Origin: Nitrosomonas marina
GTDB taxonomy: Bacteria > Pseudomonadota > Gammaproteobacteria > Burkholderiales > Nitrosomonadaceae
Direction: 5' to 3'
Assembly (NCBI RefSeq): GCF_900111605.1
Contig: NZ_FOIA01000023.1
Coordinates: 1-60,014, forward strand
Length of the DNA: 60,014 nt
Part shown: positions 46,500 to 57,955 of the stretch, in pieces
Position numbering within the stretch: position 1 is the stretch's first letter
Layout: every line of letters starts with the position of its first letter
Program-made: the position numbers and the translations under genes
Notes under the pieces: model-generated
What the model was told of the DNA's origin: nothing
The model's database searches: none
The model's input: only the letters and a program-made list of their open reading frames with translations

Positions 46500-47169
46500 T
46501 GTTGTTTTCCTTTTTACTGTATTGAGATTGCATAGCGCCGGCAACATAAATCAGTGCCAGCATTCCGAAAATATAAGCCTGTACCAGTGCTTCGACAATA
46601 TGTAGCATGAGCAGTGGAATCGGTACCAGTAACCCGGCGACGATTAATACCAGCAGTGCCACCAGCTCCAGGCTCATGATATTGCCAAATAAACGTACGG
46701 CCAGCGCGATTGTGCGCGTTGCTTCACTGATCAAATGAAAAGGCAGCAACAGTGGGGTCGGGCTTAAATAATGTTTTAAATAGTGACGGATGCCGTTGTG
46801 GTAGATGCCAAACCAGTGTACTGACAAGAAGACCAGCAGGGCGAGACCGGCTGTGACGGACAGATTGCCGGTTGGCGAGTGCAACAGTGGAATCAAACCG
46901 GTCAGATTGGCTATCACAAGATAAATCCACAAGGTTGTGATAAACGGCAGCAGTTCGCGCGCATGTTCGGGTAATACGGATTGTATGGCGGCTTCGCTGG
47001 CCGAAACAATGCCTTCCAGTAACGTTTGCATGGGGCCGGGTTCAAGTGACAGATTTCTGGTGGCGAGCCAGCAAAAGACACCAAGCCCCAGCATGATCCC
47101 CCATGTCGTGATGACGATGGATGTAATGCCAAACGGTCCGATATAAAATGCGGCAGTGGTTGTTTCCAT
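46492..47169 (-). CDS. atpB: N-ATPase a subunit
   Basis: A 225-residue membrane protein with about five spans forming the ion half-channels next to the c ring. The essential Arg is in the helix SEATRTIALAVRLFGNIMSLEL (RLFGN), and TLWIYLVIANLTGLIPLLHSPTGNL is also characteristic. Its ATG overlaps the atpQ stop by one base (TAATG). In canonical N-ATPase operons atpR sits between atpQ and atpB; here there is no room for it. Confidence 0.9.
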   Translation of the reverse strand: METTTAAFYIGPFGITSIVITTWGIMLGLGVFCWLATRNLSLEPGPMQTLLEGIVSASEAAIQSVLPEHARELLPFITTLWIYLVIANLTGLIPLLHSPTGNLSVTAGLALLVFLSVHWFGIYHNGIRHYLKHYLSPTPLLLPFHLISEATRTIALAVRLFGNIMSLELVALLVLIVAGLLVPIPLLMLHIVEALVQAYIFGMLALIYVAGAMQSQYSKKENNNE

Positions 47170-47441
47170 TATTTGTGTTCTCGCACGAACAGGTAAACAT
47201 TAACAATGCCAATAATAATGCCGAGCAGCATCAAACCTATTGTCCAGTGGATGGAATAGCCTTCAGTCCGGTCGTCCAGCCAGTTGCCGAGGTAAATTCC
47301 CGCCAGGACCGGTAAAATGAACAATAATGACAATGTGCCCATAAAGATGGTTTGTGCGATGAGCGTCGATCGTTCCTTCTCGGCCTTTTTCATCCGCTTG
47401 ATTTGTTTTTCAACAGTTTTTTTTAACTGCCTGTCGTTCAT
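47169..47441 (-). CDS. atpQ: AtpQ/AtpI-like small membrane protein of the N-ATPase operon
   Basis: A 90-residue protein with a very basic cytoplasmic N-terminus (LKKTVEKQIKRMKKAEKER) and two membrane helices, the pattern of AtpI/AtpZ (ATPase_gene1) proteins: ILPVLAGIYLGNWLDDRT then GLMLLGIIIGIVNVYLFVRE. It is assigned as AtpQ, not AtpR, because AtpR proteins have three helices with intramembrane Arg. The ATG at 47441 was chosen to match the family length. It may help assemble the c ring or bind divalent cations. It starts 11 bases after atpC. Confidence 0.78.
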   Translation of the reverse strand: MNDRQLKKTVEKQIKRMKKAEKERSTLIAQTIFMGTLSLLFILPVLAGIYLGNWLDDRTEGYSIHWTIGLMLLGIIIGIVNVYLFVREHK

Positions 47442-47452
47442 TGCTCTATTGC

Positions 47453-50468
<3,016 letters not shown>

Positions 50469-51777
50469 TGATTCGCCGCTGAACAATGAATTGAGTCCGC
50501 AGCAGATGGTCTGGGCTGAATCCGTGCAGACATCCGGTCAGCATTTACTGGCAGTCATTAACGATATCCTTGATTTTTCAAAAATAGAATCCGGTTTCAT
50601 GCAATTGGAGTCGGTCGATTTTATTTTGATTGGTTGCGTCTTGTTGATGATGCTGTTGTCATGTTTTCGCAACAAGCTAAAAGCAAGGGGATGGAGCGGG
50701 CAGTTAAGTTTAAGCCGCCGAATATGCCATTAAATCTGTATGGTGATTCGTTTAGACTCAGGCAAATTATTAATCTGATCAATAATGCCATTAAATTCAC
50801 ATAGCAGGCTGAAGTCATCGTGCGAACGGTGAAAATGGATGAAGCTGAAAAACAAATCAAAATACGGTTTTGTGTAGAGGATGCCGGCATTGGAATTGTG
50901 CCTGATAGTGATGTTGAAATTTTTGAACATTTTCCCTGGCGGATGCCAGAACGACGCGACAGTATGGCGGATCAGGTCCGGGTGCGGCAAATTGCCGGTT
51001 ACTTGTAGAATTAATGGGTGGCCGTATCTGGGTCGAAAGTGGTCCGGGGAAAGGGTCGCGTTTCTATATTGAAGTGCAATTAGACAAGGCGTTAGAGCCG
51101 ATACTTGATCAACATGCAAGCGAGCCACTCACCGACATACCGGTTTTAGTCGTCGATGACAACCGGGCCAATCGTGAAATTCTGATGAGCCAGTTGGCAG
51201 GCTGGAAAAATGCGAGTTGAATGTGCAGCTGATGGCGGTGAGGCGCTACAGGCTATGGAGCGGACCATGCAGAATAATTTATTATTCCTGCTGGTTATTG
51301 TAGATTTGCATATACCCGAAATGAACGGGCTACAGCTTGCGCACGCCATACAGGCAAATTCTCAGTATGACCGACCCAGCCTGTTGATGTTGGTTTCAGC
51401 AGGTTGCCAGTTCGATGTTGCAGAATGTCGGAATTGAGGTAGCATTTGCCCTGAACGGTCAGGAAGCTTATCAGATGGTACAACATCAACAGTATGATCT
51501 GGTATTCATGGATTGCCAGATGCCGGTTATGGACGGCTATGAAGCTACCCGTTTGATACGGCAATTGCCAGAATATGCTGGGTTGTCTATCGTGGCTTTG
51601 ACGGCTAATGCACTGTCGGGCGATCTGAAGAAATGCCTGGATGCCGGTATGAATGATCTGCTGGCAAAACCCTTTTCTTTGGCGCAACTGCGTGCGATGC
51701 TGGAAAAGTGGCTCCCTGACTCAAAAAAGGGCAGACAGCTCGACAGACTGAATGAAGAACAAGTGGTAAACGGTTGA
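50469..51777 (+). pseudogene. Decayed hybrid sensor histidine kinase (BarA-like), truncated and frameshifted
   Basis: Pieces of a large hybrid kinase follow in order in changing frames: the end of the HisKA domain (GQHLLAVINDILDFSKIESG), then after a frameshift near 50630 the N-box (RLRQIINLINNAIKFT) with an in-frame TAG at 50802-50804, the G1 box (VEDAGIGI), a degenerate G2 box where GGTGLGLAI is expected but GGSGPGAAN is read, VELMGGRIWVESGPGKGS, a first receiver broken near 51215, and the C-terminal part of a second receiver (FMDCQMPVMDGYEATRLI) missing its start. The H-box and everything before it are absent. At least three frameshifts, one stop and two deletions make it non-functional. 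Its truncated end abuts ygfZ. Confidence 0.85.
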
Positions 51778-51893
51778 AACAGATCGAGTTTGATGTCGGC
51801 TTTGTGATTAATGAATTGTTGGGGAAAGTCGTACTCACCGGGTATCGGCTGAAATACCCATAAACACCGTGTAAATACAATAAAGGGAATTCC

Positions 51894-53072
51894 ATGCGAG
51901 AAGTGTACGTGCTGAGCGGTGTGCGGACTGCGATTGGCGATTATGGCGGCGCCCTCAAGGGTGTTGCACCGGTTGATCTGGCCGCACAAGTTGTCAGGGA
52001 AGCAGTAAACAGGGCTGCGGTCGACCCCGAAGAAATTGGTCATGGCGTTCTGGGCCATGTGATTCACAGTGAAACGCGGGACATGTATCTGGCGCGGGTG
52101 GCCTGTATCAATGGCGGGCTGCCGCAGGGAACAGCAGCATTAACCGTCAATCGCGTATGCGGCAGTGGTCTGCAGGCTATAATTTCTGCAAGTCAGGCAA
52201 TTATACTCAATGATACCGACGCCGCAATTGCGGGCGGTGCGGAATCAATGAGCCGTGGCGGGTATTTGTTGCCCGCATTGCGCTGGGGGCAGCGGATGCG
52301 GGACACCGGTGCAGTCGATATGATGGTTGGCGCGCTGACTGATCCGTTTGATCATGTACACATGGGCATTACTGCAGAAAACATTGCGCGCAAATGGCAA
52401 ATCAGCCGTGAAATGCAGGATGCCTATGCGGTTGAGAGTCATCGCCGCGCTATTCATGCAATTCGTCAGGGGTATTTTAAGGAGCAGATTCTTCCGGTCG
52501 AGATAAAAACGCGTACTGGCGTCACTATGTTTGATACTGACGAACATCCCCGTGAAGCTGTGGATTTGGAGACCATGGCGAAACTTAAGCCGGTTTTTTG
52601 CGATGATGGTACAGTGACGGCGGGTAATGCATCCGGCATCAATGACAGCGCGGCTGCGGTTGTTTTAATGGAAGGGAAAACGACCGAAAAACGTAATTTG
52701 AAACCTATTGCACGTCTGGTGTCTTATGGGCATGCTGGCGTAGATCCGCGGTATATGGGTATCGGGCCGGTACTGGCGGTGCAGCAGGCGCTAGAGCGCG
52801 CTCATTTGAAGATGAACGCTATCGATATTATAGAATCTAACGAAGCATTTGCAGTACAAGCCTGCGCAGTGGCAAAAGAGTTACACTTTGATCCGATGAA
52901 AACCAATCCCAACGGCGGTGCGGTCGCGCTTGGACATCCCATTGGCGCTACTGGTGCGATACTGACGATTAAAGCGATTTATGAACTGCACCGCACAGGC
53001 GGGCGGTTTGCGCTTGTGACACTGTGTATAGGCGGAGGGCAGGGCATCGCGGCAGTGTTTGAACGATTATAA
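51894..53072 (+). CDS. Acetyl-CoA C-acetyltransferase (thiolase)
   Basis: A 392-residue biosynthetic-type thiolase that condenses two acyl-CoA or cleaves 3-ketoacyl-CoA. The catalytic triad is visible: C89 in NRVCGSGLQAI, a His in GGAVALGHPIGATGA, and the second Cys in TLCIGGGQGIA. The length is normal. The ATG at 51894 has AAAGGGA upstream. No phaB, phaC or other fatty-acid genes are nearby, so the pathway (ketothiolase of storage polymer or acyl degradation) is open. A small coiled-coil gene follows after 20 bases. Confidence 0.93.
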   Translation: MREVYVLSGVRTAIGDYGGALKGVAPVDLAAQVVREAVNRAAVDPEEIGHGVLGHVIHSETRDMYLARVACINGGLPQGTAALTVNRVCGSGLQAIISASQAIILNDTDAAIAGGAESMSRGGYLLPALRWGQRMRDTGAVDMMVGALTDPFDHVHMGITAENIARKWQISREMQDAYAVESHRRAIHAIRQGYFKEQILPVEIKTRTGVTMFDTDEHPREAVDLETMAKLKPVFCDDGTVTAGNASGINDSAAAVVLMEGKTTEKRNLKPIARLVSYGHAGVDPRYMGIGPVLAVQQALERAHLKMNAIDIIESNEAFAVQACAVAKELHFDPMKTNPNGGAVALGHPIGATGAILTIKAIYELHRTGGRFALVTLCIGGGQGIAAVFERL

Positions 53073-53092
53073 CGCGCAAAGGAGGTCGGGTT

Positions 53093-53488
53093 TTGAAATC
53101 GAGTATGGTGATGATGTTACTGGTGTTGCTGGCATTTCCCCTTGATGGCCGAACTGAAAAGGAACAGCAGATTTCAGAACTGGAGCGGGCATTGATGCGC
53201 GTCCAGCAGGATGCACAGGCTACTCATCAGCAATTTCTTATGATTCAGGAGTTGCGTCGACACGAAATGCTGGGTTCGCAGCTGGCGGAATTTCCAGATG
53301 TCAACATAAAAAGCGGGCCTGCACCAGAATATGAGGAGGCGCTGCAGCAACAGCAGGACAGAAGAGGCCGTATTGAAAAATATACTGTCGATCTTGACAG
53401 ACTATATGCGCGTTTCAGGGCATTGGAGGAAGAACGGCAAATGTTGATGGAACAGATCAATCAATTGCAGCGACAGCAGTCGGAGTGA
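53093..53488 (+). CDS. Small exported coiled-coil protein
   Basis: A 131-residue protein with a short signal-like N-terminus (hydrophobic residues 5-16) and an otherwise helical, Gln/Glu-rich sequence (LERALMRVQQDAQATHQQF, LQQQQDRRGRIEKY), predicted coiled coil. The start is TTG at 53093, because AAAGGAGG lies 7 bases upstream; a later ATG at 53105 is possible. No known family was recognised. It follows the thiolase gene closely in the same direction and is probably cotranscribed. Confidence 0.7.
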   Translation: MKSSMVMMLLVLLAFPLDGRTEKEQQISELERALMRVQQDAQATHQQFLMIQELRRHEMLGSQLAEFPDVNIKSGPAPEYEEALQQQQDRRGRIEKYTVDLDRLYARFRALEEERQMLMEQINQLQRQQSE

Positions 53489-53516
53489 GCGGAACGCAAG
53501 TAAAGCATCGATATTA

Positions 53517-53681
53517 TTATTCCTTGGATTGCTCTTTCCATTTTGCATAACATTCCAGGCTGCAATAATGCAGAACGTAGTCGCTGGCTTCGCCGCTTTT
53601 AGCTTCGGATAATGGGATTTCCTTTAAGCACACTTCGCAGGCAACCATTTCCGGGTCGATCGGTTTTAGTTCTTCATTCAT
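53517..53681 (-). CDS. Small zinc-ribbon protein (DUF3330-like), 54 residues
   Basis: A short gene: 54 residues beginning MNEELKPIDPEMVACEVC, with C15-x-x-C18 and C40-x-x-x-C44 (VLHYCSLECY) forming a likely zinc site. The layout resembles DUF3330 proteins. GAGGA lies 8 bases upstream of the ATG at 53681 and the frame is closed by TAA at 53517-53519. The function is unknown. It lies 27 bases downstream of the next leftward gene and probably shares its transcript. Confidence 0.72.
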   Translation of the reverse strand: MNEELKPIDPEMVACEVCLKEIPLSEAKSGEASDYVLHYCSLECYAKWKEQSKE

Positions 53682-53708
53682 GATTTATCCTCGTTACGTT
53701 AAATATTG

Positions 53709-54374
53709 TCATTGAGTATTCTCCAGATAATATACCGCTGCACCCAGTAAAATCAAAATCATTTCGAAAACGGTCAACCATATCAGGATGGCGACGATGC
53801 GCCGGCCCATAGGCCGCATTGGTTGCCAGACATAACGCATGTAGGCGCGCCACAACCGATAACGCGACCACTTGTTCCAGTTGATCAGATACTGCTGTAA
53901 ATCGCCGGCCCAGGCGGTGATGCTTTTATCTACAAGGTGCAAGTATTGTTTGCGTGCATCTTCGGACATGCCGTCATAAAAATCGGTAATTGTCAGTTTT
54001 GTTTGGCAGGGATGCTGATTCCCCTGAGGAAGTGACAGTGGTTCAATAACAAATGTTGTTCGGGTTTTTAAGCCTTGTTCGTAGTCGATCTGGATACCAT
54101 CGGGCAAGGGCCTGACTGTAAATGTCAGTTCAAAATTGAATGGCGGTTGCTGGCTGATGTTTTGGCCTGTGCAATGGTAGCGATTGTGACCGGTCTTTTG
54201 CCATCTGTTGAAATTGACCATCGGGTTGATACGAAACAGACGCTCGATGTCCTGACAGAACAGTTTAAGCGCTGCAGTGTCCAGTGGCGTGTGTAATATG
54301 GCCCATGCGGCATCCTGATCGCTGTCCGGTTTGTGTAATATGGATGATTTTTCGTTCTCGCGCTGTGATATCAC
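53709..54374 (-). CDS. Unknown protein with C-terminal membrane helix
   Basis: A 221-residue protein. The first about 160 residues look like a soluble alpha/beta domain with alternating strands (FELTFTVRPLPDGIQIDYEQG), possibly SRPBCC-like but not assignable by eye. A basic stretch (WSRYRLWRAYMRYVWQPMRPMGRR) precedes one C-terminal membrane helix (IVAILIWLTVFEMILILLGAAVYYL). It is therefore probably a tail-anchored cytoplasmic protein. Sixteen bases separate it from the universal stress protein gene upstream. Confidence 0.65.
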   Translation of the reverse strand: MISQRENEKSSILHKPDSDQDAAWAILHTPLDTAALKLFCQDIERLFRINPMVNFNRWQKTGHNRYHCTGQNISQQPPFNFELTFTVRPLPDGIQIDYEQGLKTRTTFVIEPLSLPQGNQHPCQTKLTITDFYDGMSEDARKQYLHLVDKSITAWAGDLQQYLINWNKWSRYRLWRAYMRYVWQPMRPMGRRIVAILIWLTVFEMILILLGAAVYYLENTQ

Positions 54375-54390
54375 GGTGCTGTTGGCGGTG

Positions 54391-54864
54391 TTATTTTGGG
54401 TAGGGAGCGACCAGTATTGCTGTCTGCATGGCAGTCACGAGCTGTTTGGTCAGCATTGTGGATCGTAACGCCATCAAATCAGGCATGCGCCGTGGTCGTG
54501 GCGACCCGAGGACAACCAGATCGTATCTCTGCTTTTTTGTGCACTGCAACAAAGCCTGATCGGGTCTGCCAAACTGAATCAGACTGCTGTAAGTGCAGGC
54601 GGATGCAGAAATCTTGCGGTGCAATCGTTGGCATTGCTGGTCGATTTCCCTGCCCAGTTCGGTTTGCAGATAGCTTTGGAACTGATCCCGGGTAACGCCG
54701 TTATTGAGCCAGTCATCGCCAGTCATCCCTTGCCAGAATTCGGGTACTACGATCAGGTGATCGATCATTCCGTTGTCGGCGCAAATCTGTAAAGCCATGT
54801 CTTCAGCCGCAATAGCACCCAGAGTACCGTGGCTTGCAAGCAGAATATGTCTGAACAGCAGCAT
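54391..54864 (-). CDS. Universal stress protein-family protein
   Basis: A 157-residue UspA-like protein: FRHILLASHGTLGAIAAEDMAL at the start and YDLVVLGSPRPRRMPDLM followed by LVTAMQTAILVAPYPK at the end. The ATP-binding G-x2-G-x9-G(S/T) pattern is only partly present (GSPRPRR...RST), so nucleotide binding is uncertain. It is the first gene of a leftward cluster of two or three small genes. The signal and role are unknown. Confidence 0.75.
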   Translation of the reverse strand: MLLFRHILLASHGTLGAIAAEDMALQICADNGMIDHLIVVPEFWQGMTGDDWLNNGVTRDQFQSYLQTELGREIDQQCQRLHRKISASACTYSSLIQFGRPDQALLQCTKKQRYDLVVLGSPRPRRMPDLMALRSTMLTKQLVTAMQTAILVAPYPK

Positions 54865-54919
54865 AGCGTTCGGAAAGTTTTGAAGTCTTAGGATGAAAAG
54901 GCAGGCAATTGACGGCTAC

Positions 54920-55051
54920 CTAATAGATGAAGTATATAGCCATGGCCAGAAGAAAAGCCAGTATAAGGGCTATCAAATCCTCTTTACGGTCGCTGCTGAA
55001 AATCGACAAGGCTGAACCTCGTTCAAAAGTTTTGATCTCTTTGTTCTGCAT
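54920..55051 (-). CDS. 43-residue membrane microprotein next to the YeiH-type exporter
   Basis: A short gene whose product begins MQNKEIKTFERGSALSIFSS and ends in one membrane helix (LIALILAFLLAMAIYFIY). GGAG lies 6 bases upstream of the ATG at 55051. It starts 26 bases after the exporter stop and is probably translated from the same transcript. With a charged cytoplasmic N-terminus and a membrane tail it could be a small subunit or regulator of the exporter. No family is known to me. Confidence 0.68.
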   Translation of the reverse strand: MQNKEIKTFERGSALSIFSSDRKEDLIALILAFLLAMAIYFIY

Positions 55052-55077
55052 AACACATCTCCATGATTAATTGTATT

Positions 55078-56676
55078 TTATACGGTATCACCAATGAGCA
55101 GGATGACCACAATCAGTGACAAGGCCGCTTTGATAAAACCGACAATGCCACCAATAATCGCTGGCTCTCCGCCCGCCTGCTTCATTGAGCTGACCGTGAT
55201 CTGCATACCGAGACCGACCAATCCAAATGCAAACAGCCAGGTAATCCATTGACGAAACGCTTCGATTTTCCTGGCGGTGTGTCGCACCGCGTCATGTGCG
55301 GCGCTAAGAATGGCAGTGGCTTCATCGGATAAAGTGCCGGCATTGATAATGCTGCGAATGGCATTATCATCTTCAATCGTCATGATTTTTCCGTTTTTGA
55401 TCAGGCGGTTTACTGCAACGCGGTCCTCATTCTCGTCGATAACGATTATTTCAGCGCGCAATTGCTCGGTCTGTTCGGCATTTAACAGGTTCTCCTGTTT
55501 GAATCCCTGTGCCGGCGTATTGCCGAAATATTTACCCTGGTAATGGCTGGCCGGCGCAAACATTCCTGTTGTGGACAATGCAAACATAAGGATAAAACCC
55601 AGCACAAATACAGGAAATTTTGTAATGATTACCTGCCCAACGTTAATTCCGGATGAGGTTGTGCCAGATGAGGTTGTGCCTTCTCTTTTGACGTACCAGA
55701 TGGCCAGCCAGAGCACGATAACCGGTAGGATCAAGACGCGAGTGATATTGAAAATTTCAGCCACCATCAGCGTCTCTATACCATCGGGCTGGAAAGCCAA
55801 TGCTGCGCCTACGACCTGGGCAGAGTTCAAAATACCCGTGCCTGCCCACGCACCGAACTGTACATAACTCATGTCCAGCAAGTGGCCGATAATGGGAAAA
55901 GCAAACATGCAGCCAACGCCCCATAATAAGATGGTTCCAATTGTATAGGCGATTTCAACGGGTTTTGCCTGAACGACGGGAGCGACTGCTACAGTTGCGG
56001 ATACACCGCAAACACCCATGCCGGCTGACAGCACACCGCCCATTGAATTGGAAATGTTGCGTCGCGAGCCTATCCATAGCACGATACCTACCGAGCCCAG
56101 TACAAAAAAACCTATCATGATAATAGACAGGCCTCCCAGATTTTTCAGTTCGGCTGCGCTGTACAGGGCGCCGAGCAAAATGACACCTGTTTTGAGTCCC
56201 AGTCGGGACAGGCGTACCCCATTCCTGGCCCAATCCGGCACTTTGAAAACGTTGGCGATAATAATGCCAGCGACGATGCCAAGGACGACGTAGTTAAGGC
56301 CTAGCAATTCGTGAATATATTTTCCAGTGTTGCCGATTAAGCCAAGATCCACACTGATAACCTCGATTTGCGGTGCAATGAACCAGCGTATCAACATGGT
56401 TATGAGCAGTATGAGCATACCGCCCGCAATCGTGGAGGAATAGTAATCCAGTTGGCCTTCTTCATGTGGACCCAGCCAATGCCAGCATCCCGTGACGACG
56501 GCTACGACGCCAAAATAAAGTGGCAGAGAGCTAATTTCGTTCAGATATTTATAGGGTTTTCCCGATGATAGGTGTGCCAGTACCGGGTTTAATAACCCCG
56601 TGTCCACACCGAACCAAATGGCAAGCATCAACAAGCCGATGATGAGCAGCGCAGGTTTTTTCTGGGTATAAATCAT
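55078..56676 (-). CDS. YeiH-family putative sulfate/anion exporter
   Basis: A 532-residue inner-membrane protein with about 11-12 spans, of the conserved UPF0324/YeiH family. Signature parts are LGLKTGVILLGALYSAAELK, GAGMGVCGVSATVAVAPVVQAKP-type sequence (around MGVCGVSATVAV), and AGTGILNSAQVVGAALAF. Between the membrane halves lies a soluble insert of about 110 residues, preceded by a GTTSSGTTSSG linker. The family is called a sulfate exporter by annotation but the substrate is not proven. The start ATG at 56676 has no strong ribosome site. A 43-residue membrane protein gene follows it. Confidence 0.83.
   Translation of the reverse strand: MIYTQKKPALLIIGLLMLAIWFGVDTGLLNPVLAHLSSGKPYKYLNEISSLPLYFGVVAVVTGCWHWLGPHEEGQLDYYSSTIAGGMLILLITMLIRWFIAPQIEVISVDLGLIGNTGKYIHELLGLNYVVLGIVAGIIIANVFKVPDWARNGVRLSRLGLKTGVILLGALYSAAELKNLGGLSIIMIGFFVLGSVGIVLWIGSRRNISNSMGGVLSAGMGVCGVSATVAVAPVVQAKPVEIAYTIGTILLWGVGCMFAFPIIGHLLDMSYVQFGAWAGTGILNSAQVVGAALAFQPDGIETLMVAEIFNITRVLILPVIVLWLAIWYVKREGTTSSGTTSSGINVGQVIITKFPVFVLGFILMFALSTTGMFAPASHYQGKYFGNTPAQGFKQENLLNAEQTEQLRAEIIVIDENEDRVAVNRLIKNGKIMTIEDDNAIRSIINAGTLSDEATAILSAAHDAVRHTARKIEAFRQWITWLFAFGLVGLGMQITVSSMKQAGGEPAIIGGIVGFIKAALSLIVVILLIGDTV
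55652..55680. repeat. 15-bp tandem duplication inside the exporter gene
   Basis: GATGAGGTTGTGCCA (55652-55666) is directly repeated at 55667-55680 (last base differs). It encodes the repeated TTSSG in the linker before the soluble insert of the exporter. It keeps frame, and looks like a recent slippage duplication. Confidence 0.75.
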
Positions 56677-56872
56677 GATATTTAACCGATGAGTAATTGT
56701 GCTTGAATAGTCAGCATTCTCAGCCTGTAATTATATAAAATAGAGTCTATGTCTGGTAAAAGGGAAGCCTGCTCGCATTTCTTCCGTATCTGGCATCCCG
56801 GTGTGAATTGGCCTATGATAAGCGTTATGGGTTGGGTTAACAATCTGTGATGAATAGACGGAGCGGCGGTTG

Positions 56873-57427
56873 ATGGAATGGTTGATTGTTGTAGTTTTTT
56901 TGGCATTACTGGGTCTGGCTGGTTGGCTACTCAAACCTGCAAATAAATGCGAGTTGCTTAAGCCCGGCCAGGCTGCACCTGAATTTGAACTGACGGATCA
57001 GTATGGTAATACGCAACGCCTGGTTGATTTCAGAGGTAAATGGCTGGTATTGTATTTTTATCCTAGGGATGACACGCCGGGATGCACGCGTCAGGCGTGC
57101 GCTTTTCGCGACAATTTTAACAAACTGAAGACACTCGAAGTCGAAGTGGTCGGTGTCAGCGTTGATACAGTAAGCAGCCATGATCGTTTCGCAAACAAGT
57201 TCGGTCTGAATTTTTCGTTACTGGCTGATACGACAGCTGAAACGGCTGCGCGCTACTGCTCACTTTTAAATTTAGGTATTGTAAAATTCGCTAAACGCAA
57301 TACTTTTCTGATTGATCCGTTTGGCAACATAGTCAAGGTTTACTGGTCAGTACAGGCGTCGCAAAACGCAGGTGAGATTGTTTCAGATTTGAAGCATCTG
57401 AAACAATTGGCCCATGTTGAGGCATGA
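56873..57427 (+). CDS. Membrane-anchored peroxiredoxin (Bcp/PrxQ-like)
   Basis: A 184-residue thiol peroxidase. An N-terminal membrane helix (residues 3-20) is followed by a PrxQ-type domain with peroxidatic C71 in PRDDTPGCT and resolving C76 (CTRQAC), a five-residue spacing typical of Bcp. It reduces peroxides with thioredoxin or glutaredoxin. The anchor is unusual, since Bcp is normally soluble. The ATG at 56873 has GGAG upstream and starts one codon after a TTG alternative. It is divergent from the exporter. Confidence 0.87.
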   Translation: MEWLIVVVFLALLGLAGWLLKPANKCELLKPGQAAPEFELTDQYGNTQRLVDFRGKWLVLYFYPRDDTPGCTRQACAFRDNFNKLKTLEVEVVGVSVDTVSSHDRFANKFGLNFSLLADTTAETAARYCSLLNLGIVKFAKRNTFLIDPFGNIVKVYWSVQASQNAGEIVSDLKHLKQLAHVEA

Positions 57428-57567
57428 ATGGTTTGGGATGCGTATCGCAAGCCTGAAGGTCTTGTGTTCGCTGAGTATATAGGATTACGCGTTACGCTGA
57501 TTGTGATCAGCAATTGCAGATTGTGCTGATTGAATAGGACGCTATATCCCGGGCAGGAGAGAATATT

Positions 57568-57939
57568 ATGGCAAATTTTACTGAAGAGCAACTGGCTCAG
57601 ATCAAATCCGCGTTACACAAACGCTATCTCGAATTGCAGAAAGAAATTCGCAATGAACTCGTACAAAGCGGCGAAGAATTTGATATCAGACAGGCGGATG
57701 ATATCAATAATATCCTGGCTGACGTTGATACTGCACTGGTTGACAAGCAGATAAACGAAATGCGGGAGCTTGAAATGTCAGAGAAGTATCTGATGGAGCT
57801 GGAGTTTGGTGACTGCGTTGATTGCGGTGAAGAAATCGGCTTTGAGCGACTTATTGCCAATCCCTCCACACAACGCTGTATAGAGTGTCAGCGAAAGTAT
57901 GAGAAATTATATCCGCATGAGTCAAATCCATCGTTATAA
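57568..57939 (+). CDS. DksA/TraR-family zinc-finger protein
   Basis: A 123-residue protein with a helical N-terminus and the C4 zinc finger C83-x-x-C86 ... C104-x-x-C107 (FGDCVDCGEEIGFERLIANPSTQRCIECQRKYE). It is shorter than E. coli DksA (151 residues), so it is a DksA2/TraR-like relative. Such proteins bind RNA polymerase through the secondary channel; here the coiled-coil tip has ADVDTA instead of the classic DxxDxA, so activity may differ. The ATG at 57568 has AGGAGA upstream. It is convergent with the Smr gene. Confidence 0.83.
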   Translation: MANFTEEQLAQIKSALHKRYLELQKEIRNELVQSGEEFDIRQADDINNILADVDTALVDKQINEMRELEMSEKYLMELEFGDCVDCGEEIGFERLIANPSTQRCIECQRKYEKLYPHESNPSL

Positions 57940-57955
57940 CGGTGTTCTGGCGTGC

